Shown here one piece after another: positions 44,023-52,919 of a stretch of 64,000 nucleotides of DNA; positions within the stretch are counted from its first letter, which is position 1, and each line of letters opens with the position of its first letter. A program made the position numbers and the translations under genes. Origin of the DNA: Candidatus Obscuribacterales bacterium (GTDB lineage: Bacteria > Cyanobacteriota > Vampirovibrionia > Obscuribacterales > Obscuribacteraceae); contig JAHBVO010000003.1 of the NCBI GenBank assembly GCA_019637435.1, positions 868,001-932,000 of the forward strand, in the 5' to 3' direction. The notes beneath the pieces were generated by a model. That model saw only the letters and a list, made by a program, of their open reading frames with translations, was not told where the DNA came from and searched no databases.

Positions 44023-44173
44023 GGTGGACTCTCCCCGAAAGCGGTTTTGTATGTTCTTCTTCTTCTATTCCCTGGCGATTAAAGAATTCACAGAAGAACC
44101 GCATGTCAAGTGATTAAACGTGTGTCTTGGCAACGCCGCGTTATTTGGATCGTTTGAAAAACAGGCAACAAAA

Positions 44174-44198
44174 AAGCCCGGTATCAACTGCCGAGCTT
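44174..44198 (-). terminator. intrinsic terminator of rpsU
   Basis: Leftward, an eight-pair stem (AAGCTCGG with CCGGGCTT, one G-T pair) with a nine-base loop is followed by TTTTG. It is 69 bases past the rpsU stop. Confidence 0.75.
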
Positions 44199-44267
44199 GA
44201 TTTCAAAATGAGGTTTAAACCGAATCACAGCCCCAGAGGACTGCAGACCGTTTCAACAGAACCGCAA

Positions 44268-44441
44268 TTACGAACGACGCTTGCGTGCTGCTTCGGCTTT
44301 GCGTTTTCTTTTTACTGAGGGTTTCTCATAACGCTCACGGCGTTTGATCTCTGACAAGATGCCGGCCTTCTGAATCTTCTTCTTGAAGCGCTTCAGAGCC
44401 TGTTCGATGCTCTCTCCCTCTGCAACTCTAACTTCCGACAA
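44268..44441 (-). CDS. rpsU: 30S ribosomal protein bS21
   Basis: A 57-residue, strongly basic protein. It begins MSEVRVAEGESIEQALKRFK, continues KKIQKAGILSEIKRRERYEK and ends ARKRRS, which is the bS21 pattern. bS21 joins the 30S subunit late and helps mRNA start-site binding. It starts at TTG 44441, with GGAGG five bases upstream. It is shorter than many gene finders' cut-offs and has a non-ATG start, so it is easily missed. It has a candidate promoter and its own terminator, so it is likely monocistronic. Confidence 0.95.
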   Translation of the reverse strand: MSEVRVAEGESIEQALKRFKKKIQKAGILSEIKRRERYEKPSVKRKRKAEAARKRRS

Positions 44442-44781
44442 GGGTCCTCCCCCCTGGATTTACCAGAAAACGATCTATCCGCCGCTTGCGCGGCTCCACT
44501 GTACCGTCGGCAAAGCAACATACACTTACCTATGGTCGTTGCCATATTATCACGCGATGCTGAGTCCTAACAATCGCCCATGGGCTGAACGAGGACATTG
44601 CTTAACGATCAACACATACCTGAAAGGCGGCTTGGTGCGGGCGTTCTCAACTACCGCGCTTCGGTTAGTAGCGTTTTATTCCAACTCCGTTCGGCTGATA
44701 ACGTTATCTCTAGTGGCTTTCGGGAAACTAGCGGTCGTTTACAATCGCAGTGTTGAGACGGAAGCACGCCCCGGACAGTGT
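44442..44781. other. intergenic region upstream of rpsU
   Basis: This 340-base stretch holds the candidate rpsU promoter (44546-44573) and the end of the EF-G-like transcript. An open frame on the plus strand (44383-44793) overlaps rpsU antisense, lacks a ribosome binding site and has no recognisable family. Confidence 0.5.
44546..44573 (-). promoter_or_regulatory. candidate promoter of rpsU
   Basis: Leftward, TTGTTA (44568-44573) and GATAAT (44546-44551) are 16 bases apart, about 105 bases before the rpsU start. They match the sigma-70 consensus at four and five of six positions. Confidence 0.45.
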
Positions 44782-46863
44782 TTAATGCGCTAGTTCTGCA
44801 TGGACCCGGGCGGTTGATATCAACTGTTGGGACACTGAAGGCGGGACGGCGGCGAGGTGATCGAACTGCCATTCGTAATAGGCAAGCCCTTGAGTACTGG
44901 TCCGCAGCTCGATGATGTAGTCCCAGAGTTCCGCCTGGGGAAAATGAGCCGTGATAATGTCCCAACGTTGCCTGTCCGGATTCGCTCCGAAGCCAAGAAT
45001 TTGACCTCTTCTGCCTGTGATGTGGCTCAGCACCGTTGAGGTGTATTCGTTAGGAACGTATATTTTCGCTTCAGCAATCGGTTCCAAAATTATGGGCTGA
45101 GCTTTGACCATTCCCTCTTTCATGGCAAGTATTCCTGCCATTCTGAATGACATCTCGTCGGAATCGACATCGTGAAATTTGCCGTCATATAGGTTCACCG
45201 ACACATCTACAACTGGAAACCCAGCCAGTGGTCCGTGTAAGAGTGCCTCCATCACTCCCTTTTCGGTGCCTGGAATGTATTGTCTGGGGACAGAACCGCC
45301 AACGATAGTTTCGGTAAATCTATTGCCGGCTCCGCGCTCTAAAGGTTCGATACGAAGGAAAACTTCGCCGAATTGCCCTTTGCCACCAGTCTGCTTCTTA
45401 TGGCGTCCGTGCGCGTCTACGGCAGTCAGGATGGTCTCCTTGTACGAAATTTGCGGACGATTGCTATCGAGTTCGATGTGATATTTCCGCTCCAGGCGGT
45501 GTCTGCTGATCGAAAGATGGACCTCGCCCTGTCCATAGAGACAGTATTCATGCGTATCCGGATCACGGTCAACTTTCAGAACCGGATCTTCTTCAATAAG
45601 TTTCCCAAGGAGTGTCGACAATTTCGCTTCATCCGAGCGCGATTTCGGAGAGATTGCCAGAGAGTAAAACGGCAGAGGCGGCGGTGGTGTCGGCATCACA
45701 CAGTTGCCTTCAGTGACGAGGGTGTCGCCGGTTCGAGGCGTCTCCATCCGTGCAAGCGCGACAATACTTCCTGGACCGGCGAGATCTACGGGGTCCTGCC
45801 GCTTGCCTTGCAGTGTGTATAAACCGCCCACGCGCTCCTTGTGTGCGCTCTTGCCGGCGTCAAACAGCTGAGTGTCATGCCGGATGGTGCCTGAGAAAAC
45901 TCGCACTATCGAGAGCTTGCCGGACTGCGGGTTGACGTAGGTTTTAATCACCTGGGCAATCACTGGTCCATCTTCCTTCTGCGAGATTACCTTGCCATCT
46001 CGATCTTTGATTTCGCGCTCACCTGGCGGCGGACAGAGAGCAATTATTTCATCCAGGAGAGAGAATAAGCCACCATCAGTCATCGCCGAACCTACAAGAA
46101 TCGGCACGAACAGTCCATTCTGAACTGCTGCTCGCATCTCTTCTTCCAGCATGTCTATCGATGGTTCCTCCCCTTCAAGTACCATCTCCAGCAGCCTATC
46201 ATCAGTGTCTGCAAGGCTCTCAATCAGTTTCTCGCGAGCGGCGTTAACGGTTTCAGTCAAATCGGCCGGCATCTGAATCTTTGACAATGAGCCCTTTTCG
46301 CCAAATTTGTACGCTTCTTGTTTTAAAACATCTACAAATCCTGTGAATGATTCGCCCGTTCCAATCGGGTATTGCAGTGATGCGAAAGGGCGCGGTGTGT
46401 TTTTCCCTGGAATGTCCTTGAGCGCGGCGAGCGTTTCTTCAAGCGGCAAATCATGTTTGTCCATTTTGTTGATAATCAGAAGCCTGGCTATGCCCAGTTC
46501 TTCAGTGAAATTTAGCAGCGAATCCAGTTGAATCAGTCTGTGAGGATCCGGTTCCACAACGAATATCGCTGCGTCGACACCCATCAACGCAAGTTTCACT
46601 TCTTCCGTGAAGTCGATAAATCCGGGGCAATCGAGAATGTTGAATTGAACGTCTTTGTAAGTTGTGTGAGCAAATGAAACCTGGGTCGATAATTGCCGTT
46701 CGACGGCTTCAGGCTCGTAGTCGGTGGTCGTGTGCCCGTCAGCGATTTTTCCTCGACGGTTGTTGGCACCGGTTATGTGCAGGAGAGCCTCGACAAGGCT
46801 CGTCTTTCCACTCTTGTTGATTCCTATGAATGCTACATTTCGTATATTGGCGGGACTTGACAC
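44782..46863 (-). CDS. elongation factor G-like GTPase (EF-G paralogue)
   Basis: A 693-residue translation-factor-type GTPase. The P-loop is GINKSGKTS at 14-22, switch II DCPGFIDF at 78-85 and NKMD at 132-135. Domains II to V follow (SISRHRLERKYHIELD, GKGQFGEVFLRIEP and GRRGQILGFGANPDR are recognisable). EF-G normally has PGH at switch II; here Phe replaces the catalytic His, as Tyr does in other EF-G-like proteins. It is therefore a paralogue rather than the main translocase, with weak or altered GTP hydrolysis. Role unknown, perhaps ribosome recycling or stress. Confidence 0.88.
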   Translation of the reverse strand: MSSPANIRNVAFIGINKSGKTSLVEALLHITGANNRRGKIADGHTTTDYEPEAVERQLSTQVSFAHTTYKDVQFNILDCPGFIDFTEEVKLALMGVDAAIFVVEPDPHRLIQLDSLLNFTEELGIARLLIINKMDKHDLPLEETLAALKDIPGKNTPRPFASLQYPIGTGESFTGFVDVLKQEAYKFGEKGSLSKIQMPADLTETVNAAREKLIESLADTDDRLLEMVLEGEEPSIDMLEEEMRAAVQNGLFVPILVGSAMTDGGLFSLLDEIIALCPPPGEREIKDRDGKVISQKEDGPVIAQVIKTYVNPQSGKLSIVRVFSGTIRHDTQLFDAGKSAHKERVGGLYTLQGKRQDPVDLAGPGSIVALARMETPRTGDTLVTEGNCVMPTPPPPLPFYSLAISPKSRSDEAKLSTLLGKLIEEDPVLKVDRDPDTHEYCLYGQGEVHLSISRHRLERKYHIELDSNRPQISYKETILTAVDAHGRHKKQTGGKGQFGEVFLRIEPLERGAGNRFTETIVGGSVPRQYIPGTEKGVMEALLHGPLAGFPVVDVSVNLYDGKFHDVDSDEMSFRMAGILAMKEGMVKAQPIILEPIAEAKIYVPNEYTSTVLSHITGRRGQILGFGANPDRQRWDIITAHFPQAELWDYIIELRTSTQGLAYYEWQFDHLAAVPPSVSQQLISTARVHAELAH

Positions 46864-47050
46864 GACACTTCTCCTCTAGGTGGGAAAGAAGGGCTTCCTG
46901 GGGCTCTGGGATAATTCATTCGGTTGGAGTTCAAACTTCACATCCTATTGCTGATGACAACTTGTTTCTTTTCGACAAATGGCAGTGGGAGCCGATGGCC
47001 GGGCTTCCACGAAATTGTCTTTAATTCGATTCTACACCTTGCGCAAAAAG

Positions 47051-47081
47051 ATGCGCGCAACTCGAATCGGGCTGCGCGCAT
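47051..47081 (-). terminator. terminator of the membrane protein gene at 47101
   Basis: A perfect nine-pair stem (ATGCGCGCA with TGCGCGCAT) with a 13-base loop is followed leftward by CTTTTTG. It lies 19 bases past the gene's stop codon. Confidence 0.75.
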
Positions 47082-47100
47082 GGATGATTTGATCGCCGGA

Positions 47101-47625
47101 CTAGTGGTTGTATGTGTCCGTCGCTGGTCTTGCGCCTTTCGTTTGTGTACCAAGCAGAGCGTTCTTGGGATCTTCGTAGATTTGAGTCTGGAAGAGGCTC
47201 ATGAATTTCTTGCTTGAACGCACCGCCATCGGAAAGTTATACGTCAGAGGCGGTGAATATGTAATTGCAGCCGGTTTGCTGGAATCACCGCCAGTCACGA
47301 TCCAGTTGATGGTTTTCGTGCCTGGCAGACCGCACAGGTCGAAACCGACCACCAGCAAAGGTATCGCTGTCAGAAAGAACAGCGGCCCGACAAACATATG
47401 GCAGAGCAGACCCTGCTTGACCTTAATGAGAGAGCGCTCGCCCGGCGGTAGATGGATGAACCACGGCGAAACCAAGGTAAATGGCAAAAATCCCGACCAG
47501 TAATGGATGCGACCGAGTACGACCGCATTCCAGGCTTTGTAGCAAAATGAGCCGCCAAGAATAATTAAGACGACGCCAATCGCGATCAAGGCTGGTGGAG
47601 GTAGTTGAGATAGGGCGTATTGCAT
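47101..47625 (-). CDS. membrane protein of unknown function
   Basis: A 174-residue protein with two clear membrane helices (about 12-30 and 78-98), a hydrophobic segment between them (WSGFLPFTLVSPWFIHLPPG) and a soluble C-terminus of about 75 residues. No domain is recognised. It stands alone, divergent from aspS, with its own terminator. Confidence 0.65.
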   Translation of the reverse strand: MQYALSQLPPPALIAIGVVLIILGGSFCYKAWNAVVLGRIHYWSGFLPFTLVSPWFIHLPPGERSLIKVKQGLLCHMFVGPLFFLTAIPLLVVGFDLCGLPGTKTINWIVTGGDSSKPAAITYSPPLTYNFPMAVRSSKKFMSLFQTQIYEDPKNALLGTQTKGARPATDTYNH

Positions 47626-47785
47626 AGTAAGTTTGGTCCTGACGAGTTGATTAGCAAGAACTTGTCTAAAACAAGTCTACAACGTTTCATGATGCTTATT
47701 ATCATACCCAAGACTCTTGACGTGCGAGATACAATACAGCCTTTATTCGACATATGGGATCCGTACAAGGGGCAATCAGAAGGGT

Positions 47786-49582
47786 ATGAAACGAAGCATT
47801 GGCTGTGGGCGCTTGTCCCTCGACGATCTGGACAAAGAAGTTTGTGTAGCAGGCTGGGTCAACGTTCGGCGCGACCTGGGTGGTTTGATTTTTCTCGAGC
47901 TCAGAGATCGTTCAGGTCGGTTGCAGTTGGTCGCCGACCCGAACAAGAACAAAGACGTTCACGAAAAATTTGTAACCTTGCGCAATGAATTCGTGATTAT
48001 CGCCAGAGGCAAAATTACACGCCGCCCGGAGGGGACCGAGAAGCCGGACCAGCCGACTGGAATGATTGAACTCTATCCGGATGAGATGGAGTTGTTGAAC
48101 ACGAGCCGTCCTCTGCCGTTTCAATTGGAACTCGGTCAGCAGGTTGACGAGTCGCTCCGGCTGAAATACAGATATTTAGACCTGCGCCGTCGCGAAATGC
48201 AGCGCAACCTTATTCTGAGAAGTCGTGTAACCATCGCCATTCGCAAGTATCTTGACGAGAATGATTTCCTCGATGTTGAAACGCCCATCCTCACGAAAGC
48301 TACACCGGAAGGAGCTCGCGACTTCCTCGTTCCGAGCCGTTTAACTCCGGGCAGCTGGTATGCGTTACCGCAGTCGCCACAGCTGTTTAAGCAAACGCTC
48401 ATGGTCAGTGGTCTCGAGCGCTACTACCAGGTCGCGCGTTGTTTCCGCGATGAAGATTTGCGCGCCGACCGCCAGCCCGAGTTTACTCAGGTTGATATTG
48501 AGATGTCATTCATCAATGAAGAAGACATTTTTGAAATCTCTGAAGGGCTTTTGCAGCGTGCGTTCAAAGAGGCGGACGTTGACATCAAGGGACCTTTCCC
48601 GAGATTGACGTACAAAGAAGTAATGGATCGCTTCGGCAGTGATAAGCCGGATTTGCGCTTCGAGATGGAAATTAAGGATCTGACTGAGGTCGCGAAGACC
48701 TGCGAGTTTCGCGCGTTTAAAGAAACGGTTGCCGCTGGTGGCGTTCTCAAAGCGCTCTGCCTCAAGGGGATGGCGGAGAAAAGCTCGCGCAAAGATCTGG
48801 ATGGCTGGCAAGAGGTCGCTAAAGGTTTCGGCGCAAAGGCGCTTGCCTGGCTGACCTTCAAGTCCGAAGGCGTCAAATCGTCCGGCATCGACAAATTCTT
48901 CAAGCCTGAAGAGATCGAACAGATGCGCCAACTCGCCGGAGCAGAGACCGGTGACATCGTACTTCTGGTGGCGGATACTTATAAGGTCGTCACCAATGTG
49001 CTTGGGCGTTTGCGTCTCAAACTGGCAGAGGACCTCGGTCTTATAGATGAGAGCAAACATGCGCTTCTATGGGTTGTAGACTTCCCTGTATTCGAATGGA
49101 ACGAGGATGAGAACCGGCTTGAAGCAGTGCACCATCCATTCACAAGTCCGAGATTGGAAGACCTGGAAAACTTTGATACGCAGCCGGAACTGGCGCGTGC
49201 CAGAGCCTACGACTGCGTATACAACGGTTGCGAAATCGGCGGCGGTTCAATCCGGATTCACTCCAAGGATGTGCAGTCTAAGGTCTTCTCGAAGATCGGC
49301 TTGACAGAAGAAACCGCTCGCGAAAAATTCGGATTCCTTCTGGACGCGTTAGATTCGGGCGCACCGCCCCACGGAGGGATTGCTTTCGGACTGGACCGTC
49401 TGGTCATGCTCCTGGCGGGTTGCAAGTCGATAAGAGACGTGATCGCGTTTCCGAAAACGCAGTCCGGCGCTTGCCTCTTGACCGATGCACCATCGGCGGC
49501 ACCAGACGAGCAGCTCAAAGAATTGCAGTTGAAGCACGAAGCACCGAAACAACCAGCAAAAGTGACGGCAGATAAAAGTTAG
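47786..49582 (+). CDS. aspS: aspartyl-tRNA synthetase
   Basis: A 598-residue class II synthetase of the bacterial type, with N-terminal anticodon-binding OB fold (VCVAGWVNVRRDLGGLIFLE), motif 2 FRDEDLRADRQPEFTQVDIE, a GAD insertion and motif 3 GIAFGLDRLVMLLAG. It charges tRNA-Asp; whether it also acts on tRNA-Asn depends on the presence of asnS or gatCAB, not visible here. The ATG at 47786 has AGAAGG just upstream; the longer frame from 47717 adds a non-conserved N-terminus. Confidence 0.96.
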   Translation: MKRSIGCGRLSLDDLDKEVCVAGWVNVRRDLGGLIFLELRDRSGRLQLVADPNKNKDVHEKFVTLRNEFVIIARGKITRRPEGTEKPDQPTGMIELYPDEMELLNTSRPLPFQLELGQQVDESLRLKYRYLDLRRREMQRNLILRSRVTIAIRKYLDENDFLDVETPILTKATPEGARDFLVPSRLTPGSWYALPQSPQLFKQTLMVSGLERYYQVARCFRDEDLRADRQPEFTQVDIEMSFINEEDIFEISEGLLQRAFKEADVDIKGPFPRLTYKEVMDRFGSDKPDLRFEMEIKDLTEVAKTCEFRAFKETVAAGGVLKALCLKGMAEKSSRKDLDGWQEVAKGFGAKALAWLTFKSEGVKSSGIDKFFKPEEIEQMRQLAGAETGDIVLLVADTYKVVTNVLGRLRLKLAEDLGLIDESKHALLWVVDFPVFEWNEDENRLEAVHHPFTSPRLEDLENFDTQPELARARAYDCVYNGCEIGGGSIRIHSKDVQSKVFSKIGLTEETAREKFGFLLDALDSGAPPHGGIAFGLDRLVMLLAGCKSIRDVIAFPKTQSGACLLTDAPSAAPDEQLKELQLKHEAPKQPAKVTADKS

Positions 49583-49722
49583 GTTGACCGGTATTAGTGC
49601 CGGAGAAATGTAGGTTTTTCACCAGCCTGGAATTCTGGCGGATCGTGCTAGAATGCCATCAGCTGGATGCTTTGCCGACATCCTCGCTGCAATCACAGAC
49701 TTGTTACTGCAATGAGCAATTC

Positions 49723-50595
49723 ATGTCACACGGAAACTCAAAACTGAACTTCGCTTTGAACGGATCGACCGCGCTTTCCGGCAGTCGTGCTCGCAAAGTT
49801 GTTTTTTCGGTCTTGAGTTTTTCTCTGGCTGCCTTCTGTTTAACGTCCTGTGCATCTAATTCTTCATCCGACTCTGCTACGTCCGATGGACAGAGTCTTG
49901 AGTCAGCTCCATTTGAGTTTAAAACTTCAACCGAGCATTTGCTGGAAGGCAACAACTATTTCAAGAAAGGCGATTATGCCAAAGCCGAGATCGCTTATCG
50001 CAAGGCTTTGAGGAAAGACCCGAACAATCCGACTGCGAAAAATAATCTTGGCGTCATTCTAAATGAGCTCGGCAAACCGGATGAAGCGATTCCGATTTTG
50101 CAGGAAGCTATCAAAACTGACAACAAGAACGCAATTGCGCACTATGTCCTCGGAAAGGCTTTGAACTCGAAGCAGAGATTCGACGAGGCGTTTACGGAAG
50201 CGAAAGTGGCTACGGAACTTGACCCGACCGATCCTATTAGCTGGAGAACTCTAGGCGAGGCGGCACTCGGAAGGGGAGATATCGATACTGCAATTAGCTC
50301 TTTTAAACAAGCACTGATTATTGACGACACTCATGACCTCAGTCATCACAGATTGGCTCAGGCTCTGGCAATCAAGGGCGATGTCGAAGGGCAGATCGAA
50401 GAAGAACGCAACGCTCTCGAATTAAATCCCAACAACATCGATGCTAGATTGTCGCTGGCAATTGCGCTGACGAATCAGGGCAAACGCGATGATGCAATTG
50501 CTGAGTTGAAGGAGGTCCTGGAGATGGACCCGCGAAACAACACCGCACAGAATCTCTATAAGCAAATAAGCCAGCAGCCAGCTAAAACGAATTAG
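49723..50595 (+). CDS. TPR-repeat lipoprotein
   Basis: A protein of about 290 residues with a lipoprotein signal: a basic start, hydrophobic VVFSVLSFSLAAFCLTSC and the lipobox LTSC. The mature chain is Ser-rich and then has about six TPR repeats (AKAEIAYRKALRKDPNNPTA, ending TAQNLYKQISQQP). Similar proteins (PilF/NlpI type) assemble outer-membrane complexes. The role here is unknown. ATG 49723 is chosen to expose the lipobox. Confidence 0.82.
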   Translation: MSHGNSKLNFALNGSTALSGSRARKVVFSVLSFSLAAFCLTSCASNSSSDSATSDGQSLESAPFEFKTSTEHLLEGNNYFKKGDYAKAEIAYRKALRKDPNNPTAKNNLGVILNELGKPDEAIPILQEAIKTDNKNAIAHYVLGKALNSKQRFDEAFTEAKVATELDPTDPISWRTLGEAALGRGDIDTAISSFKQALIIDDTHDLSHHRLAQALAIKGDVEGQIEEERNALELNPNNIDARLSLAIALTNQGKRDDAIAELKEVLEMDPRNNTAQNLYKQISQQPAKTN

Positions 50596-50735
50596 GCTCT
50601 ACGCCTCCTACAGAACTAAGATGGCGACTTGAGCTGGTCGTGATGTGCTCTTGTCAAATTGCAGCGAAAGTTCAAAATAGACTATCGAATCGATGTTTCT
50701 GCAAGTGTGGAAACTCTCTGAGCGATTTTGTGAAG

Positions 50736-50754
50736 ACGCTGATTTAATCAGCGT
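50736..50754 (+). terminator. palindrome, probable terminator
   Basis: ACGCTGATT and AATCAGCGT flank a single T and are followed by TTTAGAC. It is 141 bases past the TPR lipoprotein stop, so it may end that transcript or be a regulatory dyad. Confidence 0.45.
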
Positions 50755-50873
50755 TTTAGACAATGTTCCTTTGCGTGCTCTCAAGTATCATGCGATCAGT
50801 CAAACGAACTAGGTCGGGCTCGACTTCGTTTGTGACCAGCAGGTCAGTGACGTGATCCGACGGAGGGCGTCCA

Positions 50874-52478
50874 ATGTTTTCGCGCGTATTGTCCGGTGGC
50901 ATCATCGGAGTTGATTCATACAAATTAGAAGTTGAAGTAGATTGCTGTGGCGGGATCGGTCAGATTCAGGTAGTCGGATTGCCGGACGCTGCCGTCAAGG
51001 AATCACAGGAGCGTGTGAGGTCGGCCATAAAGGCGTGCGGGTTCATGCTGCCGCCTGCGAAGAAGTGGGTGGTAAATCTGGCTCCTGCCGATACCAAGAA
51101 AGAAGGACCGGCTTACGACCTGCCAATTGCTATCGGGATTCTGGCTTCATGCAGTCTTATACCGACGCACAATCTGGATCGACTCTGGATGGTTGGAGAA
51201 CTGGGTTTGGACGGTAGCGTTCGCCCTGTGTCCGGCGTGCTACCTCTGGCAATTGCATGCTTGCAGAGCGGCGCCACAGGCATCATCGTGCCTGAAGCGA
51301 ACGCAGAGGAAGCGGCACTGGTGGAGAAGCTGAAGGTTTTTCCTGTGAGTCATCTTCGACAGGCGGTTCTCGCGGTTGAGAGTTTGAAAAACGTTGCTCA
51401 ATTCGACTGTAACTTTAGAGAAACGTTTTCTCGCGAGGTATCGAATGCGATACCGCCGACAAATTTTAGCGAGGTCAAAGGACAGGGTATGGCCAAGATG
51501 GCTCTGGAAGTCGCCGCCGCAGGCAGGCACAATGTGCTGATGGTGGGACCGCCAGGCGCAGGCAAGTCGATGCTGGCGGAGAGATTGCCGACGATCATGC
51601 CACCTCTCGAATACGAGGAAGCCATAGAACTAACTAAGTTGTACAGCGTTGCGGGCCTATTGGAAAACGGTTCCGGTCTGGTGAAACAGCGACCTTTTCG
51701 AGCACCGCATCACAGCTCATCTGTGGCCGGGCTGATAGGAGGTGGCACGTCGCCGAAGCCGGGAGAAATCTCGTTGAGCCACCTGGGAATTTTGTTTCTG
51801 GATGAGTTGACCGAATTTTCCAAGTATCATCTGGACAATCTTCGGCAGCCTCTGGAAACGCGGAAAGTCACCATCAGCAGAGCTATGCACAGCCTTACAT
51901 ATCCAGCTTCATTTTTGCTGGTTGCAGCTTGCAATCCTTGTCCATGCGGATACAAAAACGACATTGCAAAATATTGTATTTGTACTCCCGGACAAACAGA
52001 TCGCTACTGGTCGCGATTATCGGGACCGCTTCTAGATCGAATCGATATTCAGGTCACAACCCGTCGTTTGTGCGAAGAGGATTTGGCGCGGACGGAACCG
52101 GCGGAATCGTCGGAGTCGATTAGAGCTCGGGTCCAAAGGGCCGTTTACAAGCAGATGGCCCGCAATATAGTTCAACCTAAGGTTGGGGATACCAGCGCCA
52201 AACCGACGTTTTTCTACAACTCTCAGATACCCAGCCGGATGCTCGGTGAAATCTGCCACATAAGCGAGTTTCAGCGGCGCTGGTTGGCCAGAGAAGTATC
52301 GAACCGAGGATTTACCGCCCGAGCATTCGACCGAATCCTCAGATTGGCTCGCACCATCGCTGACTTGAAAGATTGCGATCAAATAGAGCACGGACATCTG
52401 CATGAAGCACTGCGGTACCGAACCCTTGAGGAGAGCACAAATGCATCCTGGGGGGTTTCAATGAAGGCGTCTACCTGA
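50874..52478 (+). CDS. comM: YifB/ComM family Mg-chelatase-like AAA+ ATPase
   Basis: A 534-residue protein. An N-terminal Lon-like fold (VVGLPDAAVKESQERVRSAI) precedes the AAA+ core with Walker A GPPGAGKS near 226-233 and the Mg-chelatase signature FRAPHHSSSVAGLIGGG, then LSHLGILFLDEL. ComM is a hexameric helicase that extends branch migration when incoming single strands recombine during natural transformation. GGAGGG lies seven bases before the ATG. No other competence gene is in the window. Confidence 0.93.
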   Translation: MFSRVLSGGIIGVDSYKLEVEVDCCGGIGQIQVVGLPDAAVKESQERVRSAIKACGFMLPPAKKWVVNLAPADTKKEGPAYDLPIAIGILASCSLIPTHNLDRLWMVGELGLDGSVRPVSGVLPLAIACLQSGATGIIVPEANAEEAALVEKLKVFPVSHLRQAVLAVESLKNVAQFDCNFRETFSREVSNAIPPTNFSEVKGQGMAKMALEVAAAGRHNVLMVGPPGAGKSMLAERLPTIMPPLEYEEAIELTKLYSVAGLLENGSGLVKQRPFRAPHHSSSVAGLIGGGTSPKPGEISLSHLGILFLDELTEFSKYHLDNLRQPLETRKVTISRAMHSLTYPASFLLVAACNPCPCGYKNDIAKYCICTPGQTDRYWSRLSGPLLDRIDIQVTTRRLCEEDLARTEPAESSESIRARVQRAVYKQMARNIVQPKVGDTSAKPTFFYNSQIPSRMLGEICHISEFQRRWLAREVSNRGFTARAFDRILRLARTIADLKDCDQIEHGHLHEALRYRTLEESTNASWGVSMKAST

Positions 52479-52510
52479 TACCGTCGTCTGAGGTGTTATC
52501 ATGTTCGGCT

Positions 52511-52915
52511 ATGCACAAAATCAGTCGACAGATTCAATTTTGCTACGGGCACCGCCTTCTCAACTATGAAGGCAAGTGCAAAAATCTGCATGGTCACAAC
52601 GGTGTTGCCGTAGTCACCCTGGAGTCTAGAAGTCTTGACGATCTCGGTATGGTCGCGGATTTCTCGGATGTTAAGAAAGCCGTCTTGCCATGGATCGATG
52701 AAGAGTTCGATCATCGCATGCTACTGCACAAGGACGATCCACTGGTGCCGTTGTTGAAAGCGCAGGGCGACCCCGTGAAGGTACTTGATGTTAATCCGAC
52801 AGCTGAAAATATAGCGCGTTTGATTTTCGACCATGTGAAATCAGCCGGCTTCCCGGTATCAGATGTGGTGCTATGGGAAACCCCGAATTGTTCGGCATCG
52901 TACTCTGGCGAGTAG
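52511..52915 (+). CDS. queD: 6-carboxy-tetrahydropterin synthase (QueD/PTPS family)
   Basis: A protein of 134 residues. The zinc-binding His residues are His14, His27 and His29 (FCYGHRL and HGHN), and Cys23 in GKCKNLHGHN is the catalytic Cys. It converts dihydroneopterin triphosphate to carboxy-tetrahydropterin in queuosine synthesis. Related family members make 6-pyruvoyl tetrahydropterin, so the pathway is inferred. It starts 32 bases after comM and ends four bases before the convergent lysC. Confidence 0.88.
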   Translation: MHKISRQIQFCYGHRLLNYEGKCKNLHGHNGVAVVTLESRSLDDLGMVADFSDVKKAVLPWIDEEFDHRMLLHKDDPLVPLLKAQGDPVKVLDVNPTAENIARLIFDHVKSAGFPVSDVVLWETPNCSASYSGE

Positions 52916-52919
52916 ATTT

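Noticed and set aside
44383..44793. 136-codon plus-strand frame
   Set aside because: Lies antisense to rpsU, with no ribosome binding site or recognisable domain.
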